Shown here: positions 57,537 to 64,000 of the stretch, one piece after another
Numbering within the stretch: the first letter of the stretch is position 1
Layout: each line of letters starts with the position of its first letter
Assembly (NCBI RefSeq): GCF_020381325.1
Contig: NZ_JAGSPI010000002.1
Location: forward strand, 248,001 to 312,000
Length of the DNA stretch: 64,000 bases
From: Providencia vermicola
Lineage (GTDB): Bacteria; Pseudomonadota; Gammaproteobacteria; Enterobacterales; Enterobacteriaceae
Direction: 5' to 3'
Translations under genes and position numbers: made by a program
Notes under the pieces: generated by a model
The model's database searches: none
Seen by the model: the letters and a program-made list of their open reading frames with translations, nothing else
Told to the model about the DNA's origin: nothing

Positions 57537-58804
57537 ACACCCTCTCCTTCAGGTATTTTTTTCACCTGAACCTGACGGCGTTTCATCGGCAATAAGCCTT
57601 GCGGCCGCCAAATCATCATTAGCACCATCAATGCCCCCAGCAGTAACATGCTGTATTGGTTGAGGTCACGCATCATCTCCCTTGATACAACTAAGATAAT
57701 CGCCGCTAAAATAACAGAGGTTTGTGAGCCCATTCCACCCAGTACCACGATGGCTAAAACAAACGCGGACTCAACAAATGTAAATGATTCAGGGCTAATA
57801 AACCCTTGCCTTGCGGCAAATAACGTTCCCGCAAACCCCGCAAATGCGGCACTGATAGTGAATGCAGTGAGTTTGATACGCGTCGGGCTTAAGCCAAGTG
57901 AACGGCACGCAATTTCATCTTCACGCAGAGCTTCCCAAGCGCGGCCTAATGGCATCCGCAGTAATCGATTGATCACAAATAGGGTTAAAACCACCAGCAA
58001 TAAAGCGACAAAATAAAGGAAAATGATCCGATCGCCTGGATTGTAATCTAACCCAAAAAAGTTATGGAAAGTATCCCAGCCATCTTTTGCTGTTCGGCTA
58101 AATTCAAGGCCAAAAAATGTCGGTTTTGGCAATTGGCTGATCCCATTCGGCCCTCCCGTAATCTCCGTATTATTCAGTAATAAAATACGAACAATTTCCC
58201 CAAAACCCAACGTTACGATGGCGAGGTAATCTCCCCTTAACCTTAGAACTGGAAAGCCCAGTAAAAAACCAGCCAATGCGGCTGTTAGCCCTGCTATTGG
58301 TAAGCTTTCCCAGAAACCAAAGCCATAATAATGGTTTAGCAAACCAAAGGTATAAGCGCCAATCGCATAAAAGCCGGCATAACCTAAAACCAATAAGCCA
58401 GATAAACCCACAACCACGTTTAACCCCAACCCTAACATTACATAAATAAGGGTTAAGGTGGCGATATCAACGCTTCCACGTGAAACAATAAATGGCCAAA
58501 TGATGGCTGCGATAATGATAACAACAGCAAGAATTTTTTGCTTAGTCGTCGAGCCGTCAAAATCAGGGATCGACCACGCTTTTTTAGGTACACCTTGCCA
58601 AACCTTGCTTAAGGTTGGGCGAACCAATTGATAAACAAAAATGATCGCAATCCCAGCGATGATCCAGTTCCAACGAACAGAATCTCCTACTGTTACCACC
58701 AACTTTGTACCATCCAAGGAAAGCTGTAAGCCCATCATAAATAAGGCTAAAATAAAGAAGGTTACCGATGCCACAATGGCATTAATCCAATTTTCTTTTC
58801 TCAT
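57533..58804 (-). CDS. livM: Branched-chain amino acid ABC transporter permease LivM
   Basis: LivM is a transmembrane subunit of the Liv importer. The 423-residue protein has an extra N-terminal pair of helices before the core, as in E. coli LivM (425 residues). The core has [26 protein letters not shown], the coupling-helix region [18 protein letters not shown], and [15 protein letters not shown]. It overlaps livH and livG by 4 bases each. Confidence 0.95.
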   Translation of the reverse strand: MRKENWINAIVASVTFFILALFMMGLQLSLDGTKLVVTVGDSVRWNWIIAGIAIIFVYQLVRPTLSKVWQGVPKKAWSIPDFDGSTTKQKILAVVIIIAAIIWPFIVSRGSVDIATLTLIYVMLGLGLNVVVGLSGLLVLGYAGFYAIGAYTFGLLNHYYGFGFWESLPIAGLTAALAGFLLGFPVLRLRGDYLAIVTLGFGEIVRILLLNNTEITGGPNGISQLPKPTFFGLEFSRTAKDGWDTFHNFFGLDYNPGDRIIFLYFVALLLVVLTLFVINRLLRMPLGRAWEALREDEIACRSLGLSPTRIKLTAFTISAAFAGFAGTLFAARQGFISPESFTFVESAFVLAIVVLGGMGSQTSVILAAIILVVSREMMRDLNQYSMLLLGALMVLMMIWRPQGLLPMKRRQVQVKKIPEGEGV

Positions 58805-59727
58805 ACCTTTTCGACCTCCGGACGTCCCAGAATGCCGGTTGGCATGATTAACAGAACACCAATTAATAAACCAAATGACACAACATCCTTGTATTCAGTA
58901 CTTAAATAAGCAGAAGTCATCGCCTCTGCAACTCCAAGGATCAAGCCACCTAACATAGCACCTGGAATACTGCCAATCCCACCTAATACTGCAGCAGTAA
59001 AAGCTTTCATGCCTGCCATAAAGCCAATGTAAGGATTGATCACACCATAAAATTGCCCCAATAAAACCCCTGCCACAGCAGCCATTGCAGCACCGATCAC
59101 AAAGGTGAGTGAGATAACACGGTCAGTATTGATCCCCAATAAACTGGCCATTTTGAGATCTTCAGCACAAGCACGGCAAGCACGCCCCATTTTCGAATAA
59201 CGAATAAAAAGGGTTAATGCCAACATGGCAAGGAGCGTAACTACCCAAATAGTGAGCTGCATTTTTGTCACAGTTGCTTCAAAACCGTCGCTTTCCCCTA
59301 ATATCCACTGGCCTGTAATTAAGCTAGGTAGTGCAAGATCGCGGGAGCCTTGAGACAAACTAACGTAGTTTTGCAAGAAGATTGACATCCCGATCGCTGA
59401 GATTAATGCGATCAGACGTTTAGAATGGCGTACTGGCCGATAAGCAACTCGCTCGATGCTCCAACCATAAGCACTGGAAACGATGATCGCCGCAATAAAG
59501 GCAGCTGCTACAAGGATCCAACCAACATCAATCCCTAGCATCATCAAACCTGCAATCACGATAAAAGAGACATAGCTCCCGATCATATATACTTCACCGT
59601 GGGCGAAGTTAATCATCCCAATGATGCCATACACCATCGTATAACCAATAGCGATCAACGCATAGGTGCTGCCAAGGGTTAATCCATTAAGAAATTGCTG
59701 AATAAAATAAAGAATTTGATCTGACAT
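58801..59727 (-). CDS. livH: Branched-chain amino acid ABC transporter permease LivH
   Basis: LivH is the partner permease of LivM. The 308-residue protein, with about eight helices, has [23 protein letters not shown] at the start, [18 protein letters not shown], the coupling region [21 protein letters not shown], and [17 protein letters not shown]. It matches E. coli LivH in length. It is separated from the binding-protein gene by 103 bases that hold a stable hairpin. Confidence 0.95.
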   Translation of the reverse strand: MSDQILYFIQQFLNGLTLGSTYALIAIGYTMVYGIIGMINFAHGEVYMIGSYVSFIVIAGLMMLGIDVGWILVAAAFIAAIIVSSAYGWSIERVAYRPVRHSKRLIALISAIGMSIFLQNYVSLSQGSRDLALPSLITGQWILGESDGFEATVTKMQLTIWVVTLLAMLALTLFIRYSKMGRACRACAEDLKMASLLGINTDRVISLTFVIGAAMAAVAGVLLGQFYGVINPYIGFMAGMKAFTAAVLGGIGSIPGAMLGGLILGVAEAMTSAYLSTEYKDVVSFGLLIGVLLIMPTGILGRPEVEKV

Positions 59728-59771
59728 AAGACTTTCCTTTCGAACTGCTTGTCCTGAATAGAGAACAGAAG

Positions 59772-59797
59772 CCGGAAGCGAGTCAACTCACTTCCGG
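59772..59797 (-). other. Stable hairpin between the binding-protein gene and livH
   Basis: CCGGAAG (59772-59778) pairs with CTTCCGG (59791-59797), with an inner GAGT/ACTC stem. On the minus strand no long T run follows. Hairpins here commonly shield the binding-protein mRNA from decay or reduce transcription of permease genes. Confidence 0.6.
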
Positions 59798-59830
59798 TTA
59801 TTGTTCACTACGTTGGAACACTACTGGGTA

Positions 59831-60940
59831 CTATTTTATAGGAGTGGAAGTCCCATCTTTGTGCCATTCAAACACGCCAAATTCGAACCCTTTCAGGTCA
59901 CCATTTGGTTGCCAGCTCAGTGTGCCCATTACGGTATCTACTGGATTTGCTTTCAGATCTTTGACTAAATCTTCAGGTTCAATGCTCCCTGTACGTTCCA
60001 TTGCTGTGGTTAAGCCTTGGATTGCTGCATAAGTTGTCCACACAAATGGCCCCGTTGGGTCTTCTTTTTTCGCTTTGATGGCATCAACAATTGGTTGGTT
60101 AGTTGCGACTTGGTCATAACGTTTTGGCAATGTCACTAACATCCCTTCAGACGCATCACCTGCAATGTTAGACAGCGAAGAGTTACCCACACCTTCAGGC
60201 CCCATAAAGCGAATATTCAGGCCTGCCTGTTTTGCTTGGCGTAAAATTTGCCCCATTTCTGGGTAGTAACCACCAAAGTAAACAAAGTCCACGTTCTCTT
60301 TTTTCAGCTTCGCAACTAAAGCAGAGAAATCTTTATCTCCAGCCGTGACACCTTCAAACATCACTTCTTTCGTACCTGCTTTATTGAGGCTTTCACGAAC
60401 AGAACGCGCTAAACCTTCACCATATTGTTGTTTATCATGAACAACAGCGATACGTGATGGCTTAATTTCTTCAAGAATATATTTCGCTGCCGTAGGGCCT
60501 TGGTCAGAGTCCAATCCCGTTGTACGCAGCACCATTTGGTAACCACGTGTCGTTAAATCCGCATTGGTTGCCGCAGGCGTGATCATGATAATGCCTTCAT
60601 CTTCATAGATATCCGATGCAGGTTGTGTGGAAGAGGAGCATAAATGACCAATAACATGGCGAATTCCGTCATTGATGACTTTGTTTGCAACCGCAACCGC
60701 CTGTTTCGGGTCACATGCATCATCGTATTCAACGGCAACTAATGTGTTGCCATTGATCCCACCCTTTGCATTTATATCTGCAATCGCTTGGCGAGCACCT
60801 GTAAACTCCATATCACCATATTGTGCGACAGGGCCAGACATCGCACCCACAACGGCTATTTTAATTTCCTTCGCCCATCCTGCTGAGCTGAACGCCATTG
60901 CGATACAGCCCGCTAATAATGCTTTATTCATATTCTTCAT
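59831..60940 (-). CDS. livK: Branched-chain amino acid-binding protein (LivJ/LivK type)
   Basis: The periplasmic receptor of the Liv importer. The start at 60940 ([17 protein letters not shown]) gives 369 residues with a signal peptide cut near [10 protein letters not shown]; a longer frame upstream is rejected. The mature protein has [41 protein letters not shown] and the C-terminal [20 protein letters not shown]. Only one binding-protein gene is seen here, whereas E. coli has livJ and livK. Specificity for leucine versus all three residues cannot be told. Confidence 0.93.
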   Translation of the reverse strand: MKNMNKALLAGCIAMAFSSAGWAKEIKIAVVGAMSGPVAQYGDMEFTGARQAIADINAKGGINGNTLVAVEYDDACDPKQAVAVANKVINDGIRHVIGHLCSSSTQPASDIYEDEGIIMITPAATNADLTTRGYQMVLRTTGLDSDQGPTAAKYILEEIKPSRIAVVHDKQQYGEGLARSVRESLNKAGTKEVMFEGVTAGDKDFSALVAKLKKENVDFVYFGGYYPEMGQILRQAKQAGLNIRFMGPEGVGNSSLSNIAGDASEGMLVTLPKRYDQVATNQPIVDAIKAKKEDPTGPFVWTTYAAIQGLTTAMERTGSIEPEDLVKDLKANPVDTVMGTLSWQPNGDLKGFEFGVFEWHKDGTSTPIK

Positions 60941-61319
60941 TTTATCGTCCCCGTCTTCATGGTTCTGAGTGTTTGTGTTTGATTTATAATCGTTTATTAT
61001 GGTTGACAGGTACAATGCCTGATATTTCAAAATACAGCTAATAAGGCTATATATTTCATGGTATTAAACAAGATAATTATGCTAAATAGCAAATGGATAT
61101 GGTAGGTTATTACGTTAGATGCAGAATAAAAAACTGATGTGTTTAAGTAGGTTTTTTGTAAATACTAGTGTTATATTCTAGTTAAATTTAAATTAATCCG
61201 AGCGAAACTCGGAAAATGCAGTCTGACAAAATTTTTCTCTCTAAAATCAAAAAATCGGTTACAGATCACTCTGGCAGGACGAGTAGCTGCAACCCTTGCA
61301 GGGAAACAGATAAAACATC
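60941..61319. other. Divergent region between livK and panM
   Basis: No gene is visible. A small hairpin CCGAGCGAAACTCGG lies near 61198-61212. CTGCAACCCTTGCAG just before panM is another small inverted repeat. The livK promoter should be in the AT-rich part. Confidence 0.5.
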
Positions 61320-61745
61320 ATGAGACTCACTATTATCCCTTTGGTCAATCCTACTGAGCAGCAGTATCAAGACTTGGATAAAATCTGGCCAGACCAGAAC
61401 ATTGATAAACGTGTACAACCGTTCGGTGAAATGCACTTAATTTATGCAGCCCGCTTTAATGATAGATTACTTGCCGCAGCAAAAGTCACCATTAACCAAA
61501 GACAAGGCATTATTGATGATTTTTGCGTGCGAGAAGTTACTCGTAGGCGCGGTGTTGGCCTTTATTTATTACAAGAAATACGCCAAGCACACCCAGAAGT
61601 CATGGTATGGCAATTTAAGTTTAATCAGTTAGATGAAAAACAAGTTCAAGTCATGCATGCATTTTTAACCACTTGTGGATTTCACACCACTTCACAGACT
61701 GGTGTATGGGAATTCATCGTAGGCCATTTTAATGAAATTAAATAA
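61320..61745 (+). CDS. panM: PanD regulatory factor PanM (PanZ)
   Basis: PanM is a GNAT-fold protein that triggers self-cleavage of pro-PanD (aspartate decarboxylase) and represses it when CoA is high, controlling pantothenate synthesis. The 141-residue protein has the acetyl-CoA-binding REVTRRRGVGLYLLQEI loop and the conserved IYAARFNDRLLAAAKVT. It is next to liv as in E. coli. It is slightly longer than the 127 residues of E. coli. The next gene starts 14 bases before its end. Confidence 0.9.
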   Translation: MRLTIIPLVNPTEQQYQDLDKIWPDQNIDKRVQPFGEMHLIYAARFNDRLLAAAKVTINQRQGIIDDFCVREVTRRRGVGLYLLQEIRQAHPEVMVWQFKFNQLDEKQVQVMHAFLTTCGFHTTSQTGVWEFIVGHFNEIK

Positions 61746-62121
61746 AATTCACCATATTGCGATTATTGCTTCCCACTATGAAGTCAGTAAAGATTTTTAC
61801 TGCCGCATTTTAGGGCTGAATTTACTTAGTGAACATTATCGCCCTCACAATGACTCATGGAAGGCCGATTTAGCATTTGGTGAACACTATCAAATTGAAT
61901 TATTTGGCTTTCCAAACCCACCAGCAAGGCCTAGTTACCCAGAAGCAGCAGGGCTTCGCCATTTGGCTTTTAGCGTTGATAAGTTAGATGAGTGGATTGC
62001 CTATTTAACAAAACAAGGTATTGCATGTGAAGCGGTGAGAACTGATCCCTATACACAAAAACGATTTACGTTTTTTGCTGACCCTGATGGCCTGCCATTA
62101 GAGCTGTATAGCGAAGAATAA
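61732..62121 (+). CDS. yaeR: VOC/glyoxalase-family protein YaeR
   Basis: A 129-residue vicinal oxygen chelate protein close to E. coli YaeR. It has HHIAIIASHYEVSKDFYCRILGLNLLS-like first module (residues 6-32), metal-ligand positions His7 and Glu56 (in YQIELF), GLRHLAFSVDKLDEW, and a final DPDGLPLELYSEE with the last Glu ligand. The enzymatic reaction is not established. Overlap with panM suggests co-translation, which is different from E. coli where yaeR lies elsewhere. Confidence 0.88.
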   Translation: MKLNKIHHIAIIASHYEVSKDFYCRILGLNLLSEHYRPHNDSWKADLAFGEHYQIELFGFPNPPARPSYPEAAGLRHLAFSVDKLDEWIAYLTKQGIACEAVRTDPYTQKRFTFFADPDGLPLELYSEE

Positions 62122-62160
62122 ATAAGAAATATAATCTGTTATATAAACGAATGAAAACAA

Positions 62161-62203
62161 TTATCTGCATCTATATCCCCTTAAAGGCAATAAATGCAGA
62201 TAA
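62161..62203. terminator. Bidirectional hairpin between yaeR and rpoH
   Basis: TTATCTGCAT (62161-62170) and ATGCAGATAA (62194-62203) are perfect inverses with a 23-base loop in the convergent gap. The T runs are weak, so the confidence is moderate. Confidence 0.5.
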
Positions 62204-62220
62204 CTTTAGAATGAAATAAA

Positions 62221-63096
62221 CTACATTTCGTCGTCGCTTTCTTCCATCGCTAAACGCAATTTTTTCATTGCGTTTTTTTCCAACTGACGAACACGTTCCG
62301 CAGAAACACCGTATTTATCGGCTAATTCCTGTAATGTGGTTTTGTTGTCGTCATCTAACCAACGAGCACGAATGATATCTTGGCTGCGCTCATCTAATGA
62401 GTCTAGCGCATCCGCTAAACGATCAGTTGCATGACTTTCCCAGTTATCATCTTCAATTGAGCCAGCAAAGTCAGATGATTTATCCTGTAAAAATAATACA
62501 GGCGCGACAGGGCCTCCGAAATCAGCACTGTCATCGTCATCTGACATATCAAATGCCATGTCTTGCGCCGCCATGCGTGATTCCATTTCGCGGACATCTT
62601 TGGTACTCACACCAAGCTCTTGGGCAACCATATCGACTTCGTCTTGATTAAACCAACCAAGACGCTTCTTATTTTTTCTTAAGTTGAAAAATAATTTACG
62701 CTGCGATTTTGTGGTGGCAACTTTAACAATTCGCCAATTACGCAGAACATATTCATGAATTTCCGCTTTGATCCAATGCACAGCAAAGGAAACGAGGCGC
62801 ACTCCCACTTCAGGGTTAAAACGGCGCACAGCTTTCATCAGGCCGATATTGCCCTCCTGAATTAAGTCCGCTTGCGGTAAACCATAACCTGCATAACTAC
62901 GAGCAACGTGAATAACAAAGCGCAAATGCGATAAAATCAGTTGCTTTGCAGCATCCAGATCGCCGTTATAATGCAGCCGTTCAGCAAGTTCCTTTTCTTC
63001 CTCAGCGGTGAGCATTGGGTAAGCATTAGCAGCCCGAACATAGGCTTCAATACTTCCTTGCGGAACAAGCGTTAATGATTGCATGTCTTTGGTCAT
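62221..63096 (-). CDS. rpoH: RNA polymerase heat-shock sigma factor RpoH (sigma-32)
   Basis: Sigma-32 directs transcription of heat-shock genes. The 291-residue protein has region 2 with [20 protein letters not shown] and [20 protein letters not shown], the RpoH box [19 protein letters not shown], and region 4 ending in [20 protein letters not shown]. In E. coli the mRNA 5' part folds as a thermosensor and a segment near residue 54 is bound by SRP and FtsH-linked control; the conserved [20 protein letters not shown] region is present. The C-terminal tail is somewhat longer and more acidic than in E. coli. Confidence 0.97.
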   Translation of the reverse strand: MTKDMQSLTLVPQGSIEAYVRAANAYPMLTAEEEKELAERLHYNGDLDAAKQLILSHLRFVIHVARSYAGYGLPQADLIQEGNIGLMKAVRRFNPEVGVRLVSFAVHWIKAEIHEYVLRNWRIVKVATTKSQRKLFFNLRKNKKRLGWFNQDEVDMVAQELGVSTKDVREMESRMAAQDMAFDMSDDDDSADFGGPVAPVLFLQDKSSDFAGSIEDDNWESHATDRLADALDSLDERSQDIIRARWLDDDNKTTLQELADKYGVSAERVRQLEKNAMKKLRLAMEESDDEM

Positions 63097-63308
63097 TCAG
63101 ATCCTCTATAAATATTAGGAATGAAATTTATTCGATGTTGATAACCATATAGGTTAACAATGAAAAAACGATATGCTGTAAACAAGTAGATAGTCTACCA
63201 GTTTCACCGCATTAAATAAATTATATACAAGAATTGTTAACGGTGGGTCAATATAGGACAAAACAATTCAGACTAAGTTCATTTTTAAAGCCAATATCTA
63301 ATATAATC

Positions 63309-63342
63309 AAGGGCTAGGGTAACATAACCACCAATAGCCCTT
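63309..63342 (-). terminator. Hairpin after ftsX
   Basis: AAGGGCTA (63309-63316) and TAGCCCTT (63335-63342) can pair on the minus strand 27 bases after the ftsX stop. The T run after it is weak. Confidence 0.4.
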
Positions 63343-63368
63343 ACTAAAAATGACAAGAAAACAAACGG

Positions 63369-64000
63369 TTACTCAGGTGTAAAATGACGTAAATGTTGTA
63401 ATGTGGCTAACCATGCTGCAATCCACCCCACCATCGCTGACAATAAAAGGATTAATAGGGATTCTTCCCAAAGTAACCCCTCAATATGAAATTGTGTGCC
63501 AAACACACTCGCGACTTGTGCCACACCACTACCTAGTTGCCAAACCAATAAGAAGGTCATGATCAGCGAAATAATCGCCCCCACACCACCGAGCACAATG
63601 CCGCCATTTAAGAATGGCCGCATAATAAAGCCATCTGTCGCACCAATTAATTTCATTACATTAATGGTGTCTCGCCTTGCGAAAATGTTGAGACGAACAC
63701 TATTACCTATCACTAAGAACAAAGACACAATCATGAGAATACCAATGACTGAGGCTATTTTGCCCACCAGGCTCGTCAAGGCAGCAAGCCGCGCAAACCA
63801 GCTATCATCCATACGTACTTCTTCAATACCATCAACTTGGCCGACTCTATCCCTTAATGTCGTTAAGACATCCGACCCTTCAAAATCAATTTTGGGTGTG
63901 ATGATAGCCACAGCAGGCAATGGGTTTTCTTCTAACATATCCAATGCGGTACTAAAGCCTGACCAGCTGCGAAACTCGCTCATGGCTTGATCCCGTGATA
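63369..64000 (-). CDS. ftsX: Cell division protein FtsX, C-terminal part (cut by window edge)
   Basis: FtsX is the membrane subunit of the FtsEX complex that activates periplasmic amidases at the septum. The visible 210 residues contain the end of the periplasmic loop ([40 protein letters not shown]), three membrane helices, [20 protein letters not shown] between the first two, and the conserved C-terminus [11 protein letters not shown]. The gene continues past base 64000. The frame is open to the window edge, so the Met at 63983 is internal. ftsE and ftsY would follow outside the window. The order ftsX-rpoH is standard. Confidence 0.96.
   Translation of the reverse strand, partial: SRDQAMSEFRSWSGFSTALDMLEENPLPAVAIITPKIDFEGSDVLTTLRDRVGQVDGIEEVRMDDSWFARLAALTSLVGKIASVIGILMIVSLFLVIGNSVRLNIFARRDTINVMKLIGATDGFIMRPFLNGGIVLGGVGAIISLIMTFLLVWQLGSGVAQVASVFGTQFHIEGLLWEESLLILLLSAMVGWIAAWLATLQHLRHFTPE

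Overview
The window reads as chromosomal DNA of an enteric gammaproteobacterium of the Morganellaceae, most probably Providencia. The base composition is AT-leaning, the housekeeping blocks follow enterobacterial order, the tryptophanase is the Proteus type (467 residues), a type II aroQ precedes accBC, and a barnase/barstar pair is present. This assignment rests on recalled family sequences and gene order, not on a search. No rRNA, tRNA, CRISPR array or intact insertion sequence was seen.

Layout. (1) 1-8.3 kb: the start of mlaF, then the LPS-transport and nitrogen-PTS cluster kdsD-kdsC-lptC-lptA-lptB-rpoN-hpf-ptsN-rapZ-npr, then rnk. (2) 8.3-15.2 kb: a small XRE/2TM regulator, a 128-bp tandem repeat array in the pmbA 3' region, pmbA (tldE) divergent from darP, a 169-bp MITE-like element, a small-protein/tyrosine-phosphatase pair, an RBBP9-type hydrolase, an exported barnase with its barstar, and tldD. 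Both subunits of the TldD/TldE protease therefore lie within 6 kb. (3) 15.2-24.6 kb: nitrilase-like amidase, yhdP, rng, yhdE (maf), mreD, mreC and mreB, all on the minus strand. (4) 25.2-33.2 kb: acuI, aroQ-accB-accC, yhdT-panF-prmA and dusB-fis. (5) 33.3-56 kb: a variable region between the fis and liv core blocks. It holds a flagellar-regulon chemoreceptor, a tna operon with a recognisable TnaC leader peptide, a CsgG/DUF4810/DUF799 lipoprotein operon, an MFS transporter behind a possible leader peptide, two unknown membrane proteins, a HutC-type regulator, and a seven-gene operon of hutU, CoA-transferase, acyl-CoA dehydrogenase, NCS1 permease, etfB, etfA and ETF:quinone oxidoreductase. (6) 56-64 kb: livKHMGF, panM, a YaeR-like gene, rpoH and the 3' part of ftsX.

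The most interesting system is the hutU operon. Urocanase stands without hutH, hutI or hutG in view. It is grouped with enzymes that could load an acid onto CoA, desaturate it, and pass the electrons through ETF and ETF-QO to quinone. A coherent reading is use of imidazolepropionate (dihydrourocanate) through urocanyl-CoA and urocanate. The HutC-like regulator at the other end of the cluster and repeated GTATATACAT-type sites upstream of hutU, with a near match in the hutC promoter, support one regulon. The substrate is inference.

Other points of note: a dispersed, partly palindromic repeat family occurs twice, each time between a stop codon and the likely terminator of a minus-strand gene (pmbA, livF). 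The MITE sits inside what would otherwise be a continuous hairpin downstream of darP. The genes yrbG and csrD are missing from the places where E. coli has them.
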